DNA of 36,114 bases from Bacteroidia bacterium (lineage in GTDB: Bacteria; Bacteroidota; Bacteroidia; B-17B0; Aurantibacillaceae). This document shows positions 25,527 to 33,735 of the stretch, piece after piece. The DNA lies in contig JALHPG010000026.1 of NCBI GenBank assembly GCA_022842625.1, forward strand, positions 1 to 36,114, read 5' to 3'. Position 1 is the first letter of the stretch; the number at the start of each line of letters is the position of its first letter. Below the pieces are notes generated by a model. It was given only the letters and a program-made list of their open reading frames with translations, had not been told where the DNA came from and made no database searches. The translations under genes were made by a program, and so were the position numbers.

Positions 25527-26954
25527 TTAATTCAACCTTTTTATTGTTTTTTCAATATGTTTTTCATTTGGCATTAGGGCCATTTGTATCCTTTTGGCAT
25601 AGGAAATACTATCCAATATTTCTTTTTGTTTTTCGTTTACTAAATGTAAGAGTGCATCGCTTCTTTTCTTTTCCTTAATAATTTTATTTCGTTGAAAAAA
25701 GAAAAGTGATGCGGCCATTAAAACCAGCACAAAACCAACTAAAAATGCATTTCTAAGATTTTTTTGATTTTGAATTTCCTGCTGGATTATGATATCTTTT
25801 TTATCTTGAGCTTCCTTGGCTAATGTTTCTTTTTTATCAAAATCATATTGCATTTGTTGCTCTGTCATTTTTTTAATATTTTCTTTACTGAGGATGCTAT
25901 CTCTAAGAACAATGGATAGTTTAAAATATTCTAACGATTTTTCAAAATTGCCAAGCTTTTTTTCTATTTCAGCTAAATGATCGTAACAAACCTGACGTCT
26001 TGAAATACTGCCGGATTCTTGCGCGAGAGCTAAACCCTTAAATGCGTAAACACTTGCTTCTTTATACTTTTTTTGAGATAAGAATAAATTTGACATCAAA
26101 TTATAAATGTTTATCATCCCTTCTTTCTGTCCGGATGCTTCTACAATTGTAAGCGCGCTTTTCATGCATTTTTCCGCTTCAACATAATTTCCTTTTTTTC
26201 TGTACAATTCGCTCATGGTTCCAAGATTATTTGTTTTCCAATGCATATTCCCCATTTCATCGTTGATCTTTAAGGCAGTTTGTAATAGCGTTAAAGCTTC
26301 GGGATTATTTTGATACATGTAAATTGTACCAACATTATGACTAATAGCTGCGATCATTCTTTTTTCACCAAATTCTTTAAATATTTTTAAGGCTGGAAGT
26401 AAAAACTTTAAAGCTTCCTCTAAATTTTGAGTTTGATAGTGAATATTCCCAATATTAGCGTTACACTTTGCAATACCCAAAGTATCTTTTAATTTTTCTC
26501 GAATTTTTAACGATTCAAGATAATTCGTTTTTGCCTCTATGAATTTGCCCATGTCTTCGTAACAATAACCTATACTGTTGTGGGTTTGGCTAACATCCGA
26601 CAACAAAGAAAGTTCTTTTCGAATGTCTAAGGATCTTTTATACCAAACAATTGCTTCACGATGCTCTGCCTTATAATTACTTACATTGCCCAATAAAAAA
26701 TAGGCGTTGGCAATTCCCTTTTTGAATCCAATTTTTTCTGATAATTCAAGTGATCTTTTAGCATAATCAAAAGATTTTTCGAGATCAATTTCCAAATAGC
26801 TTTCCGAAAGCTTCTTAAGCAAATTTACTTTAGTGCTATCCTCTTTGGCTGTTTTTGTTAGCGTTTGAAGAGAATCTATGATCTTTAAATTTTGTGAAAA
26901 TAGGGATGTCATTAAATGACAAAATAGTATTACTAACAAAAATTTGTTTTTCAT
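25527..26954 (-). CDS. TPR membrane protein ending in a phosphatase-type linker (no output domain)
   Basis: A 475-residue protein. The signal peptide ends near SLFSQ (residue 21). About 8 TPR units run from 25 to 350, with repeats such as KGIANAYFLLGNVSN, AKCNANIGNIHYQ and AAISHNVGTIYMYQ. A coiled coil precedes a transmembrane helix (about 398-420, AFLVGFVLVLMAASLFF). The tail EKQKEILDSISYAKRIQMALMPNE is the linker that, in many Bacteroidota proteins, joins TPR-TM modules to a SpoIIE-type PP2C phosphatase, but the chain stops about 10 residues later. It is either a naturally short form or a truncated gene; nothing phosphatase-like was seen at 25335-25526. It may act through partner proteins. 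Confidence 0.85.
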   Translation of the reverse strand: MKNKFLLVILFCHLMTSLFSQNLKIIDSLQTLTKTAKEDSTKVNLLKKLSESYLEIDLEKSFDYAKRSLELSEKIGFKKGIANAYFLLGNVSNYKAEHREAIVWYKRSLDIRKELSLLSDVSQTHNSIGYCYEDMGKFIEAKTNYLESLKIREKLKDTLGIAKCNANIGNIHYQTQNLEEALKFLLPALKIFKEFGEKRMIAAISHNVGTIYMYQNNPEALTLLQTALKINDEMGNMHWKTNNLGTMSELYRKKGNYVEAEKCMKSALTIVEASGQKEGMINIYNLMSNLFLSQKKYKEASVYAFKGLALAQESGSISRRQVCYDHLAEIEKKLGNFEKSLEYFKLSIVLRDSILSKENIKKMTEQQMQYDFDKKETLAKEAQDKKDIIIQQEIQNQKNLRNAFLVGFVLVLMAASLFFFQRNKIIKEKKRSDALLHLVNEKQKEILDSISYAKRIQMALMPNEKHIEKTIKRLN

Positions 26955-27294
26955 TTTTTTTGAGGAATTATGTGATGTAATTTTTTGCTACTATTTATTC
27001 TGATATAAGAAGATGTTTTTCTTATGAAAATTAAGATTTAAAATTGATTAATAGCCATATTAACCCACTTATTTTCCACGAAACGGTAACTAATACTATT
27101 TTGTTATAATAAATATCTATTTATAGATCCCTTACCTTAAGCATTCTGTTTTTTTGATCCTACTTTACCTCCGTCTTTTTATTCTACTCACAAATTGCCT
27201 ACACTCAGTAATTCTTATTTTAGTATCAATCATTGACCAGTTTTGATTTTTTTTTTTGAATTAAGTTTACCAATAATTGTCAAACTATACTCTC
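26955..27294. other. Intergenic region with 46-bp repeat, copy A
   Basis: A 340-bp gap between divergent genes. No small gene was found. It contains one copy (27059-27104) of an imperfect repeat shared with the region before 30229. Near the + strand gene, TTTTG (27241-27245), 16 nt and TAAGTTTA (27262-27269) form a possible promoter with one mismatch in the -7 box. Confidence 0.5.
27059..27104 (+). repeat. 46-bp imperfect direct repeat, copy A
   Basis: It aligns without gaps to 30168-30213 at 37 of 46 positions. The conserved core reads GTAACTAnTnCTATTTTGT, with TTATTTTC and GAA upstream. Weaker similarity continues for about a dozen bases upstream with a 1-nt gap. Confidence 0.6.
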
Positions 27295-29052
27295 ATGAAA
27301 AAATTAATTCTATTATTTGTTGCTGCTTCATTTTTATGCAATGCACAAACCAGCATTACATCTCCATCTGTTTCAGGTGTGTGGAATTTAGCAGGTTCGC
27401 CTTATATAATAAATCAAAATATACAGGTTCCATCAACCCAAACCCTAGTTATTAATCCGGGGGTTGTTGTGAAGTTTATGCCCTCAACCAGATTGACCGT
27501 TAATGGGCGATTAATTTCTTCAGGAACAGCTGCTTTGCCAATAACCTACGAAGCAGTAGACACTACATCTTGGCATAATCTTAATGTCCCAACCGGCGGC
27601 TGGGAAGGAATACTTTTTCAGCTTTATATGGGTACCGGTACAGATAATTCAATTTTTGACTGGTGTGTAGTAAAAGACGTTAAAAACAAAAGCATGTTTG
27701 AGTGTTACAGGAAATTAAAAATACATAATAGTAAATTTACCCACGGTAAATATTCTGCTTCTCAGCAGGCAATATCTTTAGGAACAATGTCTGCGCTTGA
27801 TTCAATTGATTTTAATAATAACGAAATTGGCAATCATTCATTTTTAAACTTAAACGGATATGTTATTATAAATGGAAATCAACAAGGTGGATATACTAAA
27901 ATATCTAATTCAATTATTAGGGACAACAGGGGTATCACTTTATGGTCAACTCTAAGTAATATTAAAATTGAGAATAATGAATTTTATAATAATATTATGA
28001 GCGGTCAAGCCGGTGTTATTGTTTGTATACAGGGTAAAGCAATTATAAATAAAAACCATATCCATAATAATACTACAGATTATTATCCGGCAATTGCAGC
28101 AAATGGAGGGAAAATGACAATTGATAATAATTTCATCCATAATAATAATAGCACGCAAACAGGGATATGTGGTTCTAATAGTGGTGGGTCCGGAATTCAT
28201 TTATCAAGCGGTATGATCCAGACAGATTCAACCATGTATTTGGTTAGAAACAATATTGTGGTCAATAACTATAGACACACGGGAGCCCCGATATTTATGT
28301 TTAATGGGCGAGCAATTATTTCAAATAACCACGTTATTAATAATGAATATGCTAATAATAATAGTTCTATGGTTGATGTTTTTGGATCATTTGCAAAGGT
28401 TGTTTTAAAAAATAATCTTTTCTATTCAAAATCTACTTCCGGAATTGTTGACTCTTTATTAGTATTGCGTTTATATGGAGCTTCTTTTAAAGTTGAAAAC
28501 AATTATTTACCGGCCAGATTTTTTAAAAGTGTTTATGTAAGTCTTAGTAATCTTACTGGAGACACTACTCAAAATGTAATAGGTATTTTACCGCAAATGA
28601 TCTCGCCTACGGCTAATAATAGTTATACAACAAATGCTGCCTCTGCTAATTTTAATTTATTTGCCACTTCGCCATGTATCAATAAAGGTGATACAGCAGG
28701 TTGTAAAACGTTATTGTTTGATTATTTGGGAAATAATCGCATTTCGGGAATTATTGACATTGGTGCTTTCGAAAAGATAGATGTTCAAACCGGAATAAAT
28801 GAATTTAATAAAAATGAACAGTCACTTTTGGTTTATCCAAATCCTGCTAATGATAAAATTATGGTTCACTCTGCTCAAGGCGTTTTAAATGAAGTTTCAA
28901 TTATAGATCTTTTAGGTAAAGAGCAATTATTGATAAAGTCCAAAGAAATGCAAACAGAAATTGATATTACTGCGTTAAAAGCGGGTGTTTATTTTGTGAG
29001 CGTAATAAAAAATGGAAACTCGATCACACAAAAATTGATCATTAATAAATAA
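27295..29052 (+). CDS. Right-handed beta-helix surface protein with T9SS sorting domain
   Basis: A 585-residue secreted protein starting at ATG 27295, which gives the signal peptide MKKLILLFVAASFLCNAQ; an in-frame TTG at 27277 would only add a non-signal leader. Residues 20-110 hold a PGVVVKFMP motif typical of the first coils of pectin-lyase-fold surface proteins. Asn-rich right-handed beta-helix repeats fill about 110-400 (NNNEIGNHSF, IENNEFYNNI, INKNHIHNN, NNFIHNNNS). The closing segment has NKGDTAG and YLGNNRISGIIDIGAFE, usual at the end of such domains. The type A T9SS domain occupies about 509-585 (YPNPAND, IDLLGKE, AGVYFVSV). Homologous folds include polysaccharide lyases, but no catalytic residues can be assigned. 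A strong terminator follows. Confidence 0.88.
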   Translation: MKKLILLFVAASFLCNAQTSITSPSVSGVWNLAGSPYIINQNIQVPSTQTLVINPGVVVKFMPSTRLTVNGRLISSGTAALPITYEAVDTTSWHNLNVPTGGWEGILFQLYMGTGTDNSIFDWCVVKDVKNKSMFECYRKLKIHNSKFTHGKYSASQQAISLGTMSALDSIDFNNNEIGNHSFLNLNGYVIINGNQQGGYTKISNSIIRDNRGITLWSTLSNIKIENNEFYNNIMSGQAGVIVCIQGKAIINKNHIHNNTTDYYPAIAANGGKMTIDNNFIHNNNSTQTGICGSNSGGSGIHLSSGMIQTDSTMYLVRNNIVVNNYRHTGAPIFMFNGRAIISNNHVINNEYANNNSSMVDVFGSFAKVVLKNNLFYSKSTSGIVDSLLVLRLYGASFKVENNYLPARFFKSVYVSLSNLTGDTTQNVIGILPQMISPTANNSYTTNAASANFNLFATSPCINKGDTAGCKTLLFDYLGNNRISGIIDIGAFEKIDVQTGINEFNKNEQSLLVYPNPANDKIMVHSAQGVLNEVSIIDLLGKEQLLIKSKEMQTEIDITALKAGVYFVSVIKNGNSITQKLIINK

Positions 29053-29091
29053 TCAAATTAAATAATAGAATTTCATCTAGAAAGACTCTAT

Positions 29092-29129
29092 AAAAAAAAT
29101 CCTACAATATTTTGTAGGATTTTTTTTTC
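29092..29129. terminator. Bidirectional terminator between convergent T9SS genes
   Basis: A perfect stem of about 15 bp (29092-29107 with 29112-29127, including A/T runs; core ATCCTACAA/TTGTAGGAT) has a 4-nt loop and T runs on both strands. It serves the + gene ending at 29052 and the - gene ending at 29218. Confidence 0.9.
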
Positions 29130-29217
29130 TTCTTACAGTTAAATGGAATAATTAAAATAGTAGTACGTTTTTTTTAAACATGTCAAAAACCTTAAATGGT
29201 TTATTACCCAAAAAGAA

Positions 29218-29898
29218 TTATTGCTTAATAAACTTTACGGAATGTTTTTTGTCCTCAGAGGTTATGATTAGTTGATAAATTCCATTCTCTAGATCTTGAA
29301 CATTTATTTGATCGCAATTTTCTTTTTGTTCTAAAACTATTCTTCCAACTATATCTAAAATAAGAAGGTTATTTATTGTTTTATTTTCTGAACTTTTTAT
29401 TTGAAGATTTTTAGATACCGGGTTAGGATAAATTTGAATCCCATTTTCCTTTAATGATATTTTATTAATTCCGGTGATACCAAGGCACGGACCACTCACT
29501 CCATTGTATACATAGCTCATAGTGGGGCAAGTAAAGCCAATTGCTGCGCTTCCGCTTCCGGTATTTTGAACAGTTACATTGGATGCATTGCCGGTGATCG
29601 CTACGCATCCTGGAGAGGTATTAATTACAGTGCAGCTGCTTTTAGCGAAAACTGCATCGCAGCTCATGGAGGCCTTAGCGAAAATTATTTTGGAATTTTG
29701 TTCCAAAAAAAATGTCCCAGCTTGCGAACTGTCAACAGTTAATACTACATTTTCGCAAACCCAGTAATAGGTATTTTGTGCAGTAATGGTTTGTGCCGCA
29801 GTAATTTTTATATACTGCGGAAAAATATTATAACTGCATTGGGATGAAATTTGATTCACAATTAAAACAGAAAATAGAAGAAGTAAATATTTTTTCAT
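29218..29898 (-). CDS. Small secreted protein with T9SS sorting domain
   Basis: A 226-residue protein with a signal peptide cleaved near ISSQ (residue 20). The short body (about 21-145) is beta-prone and has many cysteines (in QCSYN, VCENV, SCDAV, SCTV, GCVA, TCPT and PCLG), suggesting several disulfides, with repeated short strands such as SKIIFAKASM and SNVTVQNTG. The type A T9SS domain spans about 150-226 (IYPNPVSK, LDIVGR, NGIYQLI). No enzymatic motif was seen. It converges with the beta-helix gene and shares its terminator, and has its own -7 box. Confidence 0.83.
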   Translation of the reverse strand: MKKYLLLLFSVLIVNQISSQCSYNIFPQYIKITAAQTITAQNTYYWVCENVVLTVDSSQAGTFFLEQNSKIIFAKASMSCDAVFAKSSCTVINTSPGCVAITGNASNVTVQNTGSGSAAIGFTCPTMSYVYNGVSGPCLGITGINKISLKENGIQIYPNPVSKNLQIKSSENKTINNLLILDIVGRIVLEQKENCDQINVQDLENGIYQLIITSEDKKHSVKFIKQ

Positions 29899-29915
29899 AA
29901 TACGGGCTTTAAAAT

Positions 29916-29923
29916 CAAATATA
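29916..29923 (-). promoter_or_regulatory. -7 promoter box for the small T9SS gene
   Basis: On the minus strand this reads TATATTTG, an exact TAnnTTTG match 17 nt upstream of the ATG at 29898. Confidence 0.5.
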
Positions 29924-30167
29924 TTAAAAAAAACATACTTTTTTGGGCGTAAATCAAAAAAACAAATACAAATTAATGAGAAATCACCTTTTTGTTTTAT
30001 TGCGATCTTTCATCAACCTAACATTTATAAAAGCTCTGGTTGTTTACTTTTAGAGAATTCATCATACTGTTGTCTGTTATAAAATTTGAATTTTAGAACA
30101 TTAATTTGTGGGCAATTCATTTGATCAACGGTATCAATTTTGGCCGTATTAACATTTAATAACCTTA

Positions 30168-30213
30168 ATTAACTCATTTATTTTCTTGGAATCTGTAACT
30201 ATTTCTATTTTGT
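30168..30213 (+). repeat. 46-bp imperfect direct repeat, copy B (possible promoter)
   Basis: Copy B of the repeat at 27059-27104 lies just upstream of the fragment gene. Within it, TTG (30186-30188), a 17-nt spacer and TATTTTG (30206-30212) approximate a promoter of the phylum, and the transcript would begin about 10 nt before ATG 30229. Confidence 0.5.
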
Positions 30214-30228
30214 CTATTATATATGACG

Positions 30229-30426
30229 ATGAAAAAATCTCTTATCCTAACACTACTTGTTTTTATTAGTAATATCTCTTTCTCCCAAAATTTTATTAAA
30301 GGTACTGTTACCGATTCAACTCAGACACCGGTTTCGTATTGTGCCATGGCATTAATGAATGCTAAAGATAGTTCTCAGGAGTTTATTAGTAATGAAAGAC
30401 GCCACACAATCGCATTGGTTACATAG
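30229..30426 (+). pseudogene. Truncated receptor-like fragment (signal peptide plus start of a CarboxypepD-reg-like domain)
   Basis: A 65-residue reading frame. The first 45 residues look like the front of a TonB-dependent-receptor-like outer-membrane protein: a signal peptide ending ISFSQ, then IKGTVTDSTQTPVSYCAMAL and NAKDSSQ, the opening strands of a carboxypeptidase-regulatory-like domain. The rest (ISNERRHTIALVT) does not fit, and a stop follows; normal members run to about 700-900 residues. The continuation is not found in any frame of the following 230 bp. ATG 30223 is also possible, but 30229 gives the standard MKKS start. Probably a deletion remnant that still has its promoter region. 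Confidence 0.6.
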
Positions 30427-30549
30427 TCTCCCGCCAACAAAAATTAAAACCGCAACTCGCATTAACTTAACTTTTAGAACAATAAACAGTTGAGTTCAGT
30501 AAAAAAAGAGTAAAAGCTAGGATTTGAAGTCATTATGGTCCTAATTTTG

Positions 30550-30565
30550 TTTGATAATTATCAAA
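30550..30565. repeat. 16-bp perfect palindrome upstream of the SOUL gene
   Basis: TTTGATAATTATCAAA is fully palindromic and lies about 97 nt before ATG 30662 in a 235-bp gap with no gene. It could be a regulator site, but AT-rich palindromes arise easily by chance. Confidence 0.35.
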
Positions 30566-30661
30566 TACATAGCTTAAACTTATGAAAGTAATATTAAGTG
30601 CTAAACTTTATTCGAAGTTGATGGTTTAGTAATAGGTTTTAGCAATCAATTATTGGAATCT

Positions 30662-31255
30662 ATGAAAATTTTATTTGTAATTATTATTTTAGTTGTATCA
30701 GTAGTAACAATGGCGCAGGTTTATATTTCAAAATACTCTTCTCGTACAGAGCAACACAAATACGAGGTAATTAAAAGTTACGACAAATTTGAGATCAGAA
30801 GATATGAACCTGCTTTATTTTCGAGTGTAATACTCGAAAAAAAGGGATATAAAGAAAACTCAGGAGAAGGTTTTAGAATATTAGCAGGGTATATTTTTGG
30901 AGGTAATGAATCAAATCAAAAAATTGCTATGACCTCACCGGTAGCCATGGAGTTAGGTGATACTTCTAAAATGATGTTTATGGTTCCTGGATCATATCAA
31001 TTAGAAAACCTACCAAGTCCTAATAACAGTAAAATTGTTTTTGAAAAAAAGGAAGAGAAAATTATGGCAGCTATTCAGTTTAGTGGATGGGCAGACGACG
31101 AAAAAATTGAAAAATATAAATTAATTCTAATAAATGAATTAGAAAAGGAAAAATTACTTAGTAATGGTAAATTCACTTTTTTGGGATACAATGCTCCATT
31201 TGAATTAACAAACAGAAGAAATGAAGTAATTGTTGAATTGATAAATTATAAATAA
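30662..31255 (+). CDS. SOUL-family heme-binding-like protein
   Basis: A 197-residue protein starting at ATG 30662 (an in-frame TTG at 30653 is less likely). The hydrophobic N-terminus (MKILFVIIILVVSVVTMAQV) is a signal peptide or anchor. The SOUL fold is shown by YEVIKSYDKFEIRRYEP (near residues 33-49), GFRILAGYIFGGN, the hallmark KIAMTSPVAM, and the C-terminal FLGYNAPFELTNRRNEVIVEL. SOUL/HEBP proteins bind heme or other hydrophobic small molecules, but heme ligation is not conserved across the family and no obvious axial histidine stands out here. It converges on the YceI gene with 29 bp between. Confidence 0.88.
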   Translation: MKILFVIIILVVSVVTMAQVYISKYSSRTEQHKYEVIKSYDKFEIRRYEPALFSSVILEKKGYKENSGEGFRILAGYIFGGNESNQKIAMTSPVAMELGDTSKMMFMVPGSYQLENLPSPNNSKIVFEKKEEKIMAAIQFSGWADDEKIEKYKLILINELEKEKLLSNGKFTFLGYNAPFELTNRRNEVIVELINYK

Positions 31256-31284
31256 TTATTTTTTATTAAGTTCTTATTACAGTT

Positions 31285-31839
31285 TTATTTTTTTGAAGCA
31301 ATCACTTCAATTGTAATAACTACGTTATCGGACATTATCATACTTGACTCTCCTACACCAAAATCTAAGCGATTAATAGTAAAAGTTCCTTTTAGAGCCG
31401 CTTTTCCGTCCTTTTCAATAAAAGAAAATGGTACAAGAACATCTTTAGTTTCGCCTTTCAAAGTTAACTTAAAGTGCCCTCTAAGATCACCATTTGCCTC
31501 TTTCCCAAATAATGAGGCTTTCATTCTTATTGTTGGAAAATTGACTACATCAAAATAGCCCGTTTTTTTTAAATGCCCATCTCGAGTTCCATTTCCGGTA
31601 TTTATAGTTTTTGCATCTATGCTGGCATCAATAGAATTGCCAAATCCTTTTGAGGCATCAAAAATAATTTTTCCTGATAAACCACTAAATGACCCATCAA
31701 CTGTAAATCCGGCATTTTTTATTTTGAATTTAATAGACGATGAGTTTACCTGCCATTCTTGATTTTGCGCTGTTAGAGTTTGAGAGAAGATCATCAAACT
31801 TATAAAAATTAGAAGTGAAAATATTATATTTTTTTTCAT
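31285..31839 (-). CDS. YceI-family polyisoprenoid-binding protein
   Basis: A 184-residue periplasmic lipocalin-like protein. ATG 31839 gives a clean signal peptide (MKKNIIFSLLIFISLMIFSQ, cleavage a little later near LTAQ); an in-frame ATG 36 nt upstream adds an unlikely extension. Family motifs are WQVNSSSIKFKIKNAGF, GSFSGLSGKIIFD, IDAKTINTGNGTRDGHLK, YFDVVNFPTIRM and LKGETKDV, ending with NRLDFGVGESSM and DNVVITIEV. YceI proteins bind long isoprenoid chains in a beta barrel. It lies 89 bp downstream of the UbiA/PKS operon on the same strand, which suggests that it carries a prenyl donor or the prenylated product. A weak hairpin (31870-31885) separates them. Confidence 0.9.
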   Translation of the reverse strand: MKKNIIFSLLIFISLMIFSQTLTAQNQEWQVNSSSIKFKIKNAGFTVDGSFSGLSGKIIFDASKGFGNSIDASIDAKTINTGNGTRDGHLKKTGYFDVVNFPTIRMKASLFGKEANGDLRGHFKLTLKGETKDVLVPFSFIEKDGKAALKGTFTINRLDFGVGESSMIMSDNVVITIEVIASKK

Positions 31840-31928
31840 TTTTAAAGTTATTAAAAAGTAAAAAATTAAAGCCAATCTAATGGCTAATTTGTTGTTAATT
31901 CTTTTAATCGTTAGCTATTAGTTCTATT

Positions 31929-33056
31929 TTAAAATTTATTACCGTGCGTTAGTGATATTAGTTTACGAAATAAAAACGGAAAGTTGTTTAAAAATTTTAA
32001 AGCTAATAAAGTTGTAAAACGTTTCCCAAAGAGCTTTTGTAAATAATATCCTGTCTTTATTCTCAGCGAAAAATTCTTATTCCATTCACTATCATACTGC
32101 TTAATTAGCTCACTTTTTGTTAATTTATTTTGCAAATAGAGTGTAATGTATCCTGAAATGATTTTAGATGACCTCATAGCTATACTCATTCCATTACCGC
32201 ACAAGGGTGCAATTGCTCCGGCAGAATCACCAAGCAATAAAATGTCATTTTTATATGTATCCTTCTTTCTAAAGCCAATTTGACTAATAGCTAACGGTTT
32301 TTCAAAAACAAATTTCGATTCAGTAAAATACTTTTTCAAATCCGGATTTTTCATTAAAACGTTTCTCTCTAGTTCTTTTATATCATTACCGTTTTCATTT
32401 AAATTTTTTGTTGTTGTAAGGTAACACAAGCACACGGTATCATTATCAACCTTAGATATTCCACAGTAACCATCATTAAAATTGTGAAGTTCAATTAAAT
32501 TTTCAGCAATTTTAGTTTTAATATGATACTTAACACCAATATACTTTCCCTTTTTCTTTTCACCGGTAACTTCAATAAAGGATGGTTCAATTTTACCATA
32601 ACTACCACAAACTAATTTTGATTTAAAACTTCCTTTGTTAGTTTCAACCGAATAAATGTTGTTTTGTAATTTTACATCAGTAGCATTACAACTCTCTATT
32701 ACCAGTATACCCGCTTTTTTGGCTATTTCTGCTAGTTGATTATCTAAAGTATATCTGCTTATTCCAAAACCACCCATTGCCAATGGAGATGAAATTTTGT
32801 AACCGTTGTGAGAAGTGATATTTAGTTGGTTAATTTTAGGAAGATTCATTCCATCAAGATTAACACCTAATGATTGTATAAAAGCATAACTCTCCATAGA
32901 TATGTATTCGCCACATACTTTATGAAAAGGATACTTGTTTTTTTCAATTAATAGAACACTATGCTCATTTTTAGCTAACTGGATAGCAAGGCAAAGGCCT
33001 GCTAAGCCACCGCCAATAATTACGCAGTCGTATAATTTATGTTTGTCAATTTCCAT
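31929..33056 (-). CDS. FAD-dependent oxidoreductase (geranylgeranyl-reductase-like)
   Basis: A 375-residue flavoprotein. The N-terminal Rossmann motif is VIIGGGLAGLCLA (G15-G20), followed by LLIEKNKYPFHKVCGEYIS, the pattern of the geranylgeranyl reductase/aromatic hydroxylase superfamily (PxxKxCGE). The second FAD motif LLLGDSAGAIAPLCGNGMSIAM lies at about 276-297. Members hydroxylate aromatic rings or reduce isoprenoid double bonds. In the operon it probably oxidises the polyketide ring (like SrsC of Streptomyces griseus) or saturates a prenyl chain; the sequence does not decide. The start overlaps the methyltransferase gene by 11 bp, and it is the last gene of the four-gene operon. Confidence 0.9.
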   Translation of the reverse strand: MEIDKHKLYDCVIIGGGLAGLCLAIQLAKNEHSVLLIEKNKYPFHKVCGEYISMESYAFIQSLGVNLDGMNLPKINQLNITSHNGYKISSPLAMGGFGISRYTLDNQLAEIAKKAGILVIESCNATDVKLQNNIYSVETNKGSFKSKLVCGSYGKIEPSFIEVTGEKKKGKYIGVKYHIKTKIAENLIELHNFNDGYCGISKVDNDTVCLCYLTTTKNLNENGNDIKELERNVLMKNPDLKKYFTESKFVFEKPLAISQIGFRKKDTYKNDILLLGDSAGAIAPLCGNGMSIAMRSSKIISGYITLYLQNKLTKSELIKQYDSEWNKNFSLRIKTGYYLQKLFGKRFTTLLALKFLNNFPFLFRKLISLTHGNKF

Positions 33057-33735
33057 AAATTATTACTTCGTGTCTAAAAGCCCATTTATAATTTACAGTG
33101 TAATTTTTTGCCCCTGCTTCTTGAATAAGTTTTTTCCATTCATGCGTCTTAAAACCTCTTAATACAGATAATGGCGCATCGTTTTTTACCAAATAAGATT
33201 TTGAGAACAATCGAGTTAATAATTTAATAGCATAATGAGCAAAGGCATTGCGCTCTAAATCATTAATTATTAAGGTTGTTTTATTGGTTTGTGCAAACTG
33301 AATTAATTCAATTATCTCCATATCTGTTAAATGATGGCAAAATAAACAAGCATGGATGATATCAACTTTTTTGATGTGCTTATAAACATTCTTGTAGTCA
33401 TCGCAAATAAATTTTATTTCGGAGTTAGTATTAACTCTTTCTGCATAGTCTACACAGGTTTGTTTTAAGTCAATTCCATATAAGTTGATACTGAATTTTT
33501 TTGTTTCGTTCCAATTAAAAATTCGTTTTAGAGTATCACCACCGCCACTTCCAATATCAACAATGGTGTATTGTTTATTATGTTTTAATACTTTTTTTAA
33601 AGCATTAAAAGTTATTCTATAACCTCCCAACAAATCATTTATCCGATCTAACTCTCTAAGGTTTTGAAATAAGTCTGCGTTAGGAATATTTTCTCCATCC
33701 AACAACTCCTTTTTATAACTTCTTTCTTTAAACAT
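33046..33735 (-). CDS. Class I SAM-dependent methyltransferase
   Basis: A 229-residue Rossmann-type methyltransferase. Motif I is TIVDIGSGGGDTL, the acidic binder follows in NLYGIDLKQTCVDYAE, and a post-I segment FICDDYKNV leads into DIIHACLFCHHLTD, as in small-molecule O- or C-methyltransferases. The start is taken at ATG 33735 (MFKERSYKKELLD), which overlaps the PKS gene by 8 bp; an upstream ATG at 33756 would add seven residues. Overlaps on both sides (PKS and flavoprotein) show tight translational coupling. The likely substrate is the polyketide made by the neighbouring synthase, comparable to SrsB in S. griseus. Confidence 0.88.
   Translation of the reverse strand: MFKERSYKKELLDGENIPNADLFQNLRELDRINDLLGGYRITFNALKKVLKHNKQYTIVDIGSGGGDTLKRIFNWNETKKFSINLYGIDLKQTCVDYAERVNTNSEIKFICDDYKNVYKHIKKVDIIHACLFCHHLTDMEIIELIQFAQTNKTTLIINDLERNAFAHYAIKLLTRLFSKSYLVKNDAPLSVLRGFKTHEWKKLIQEAGAKNYTVNYKWAFRHEVIIYGN

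Larger units (their letters stand above)
29899..30228. other. Intergenic region with promoter and 46-bp repeat, copy B
   Basis: A 330-bp AT-rich gap between the divergent small T9SS gene and the truncated receptor-like fragment. It contains the minus-strand -7 box (29916-29923) and repeat copy B (30168-30213). No further gene or RNA could be recognised. Confidence 0.5.
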
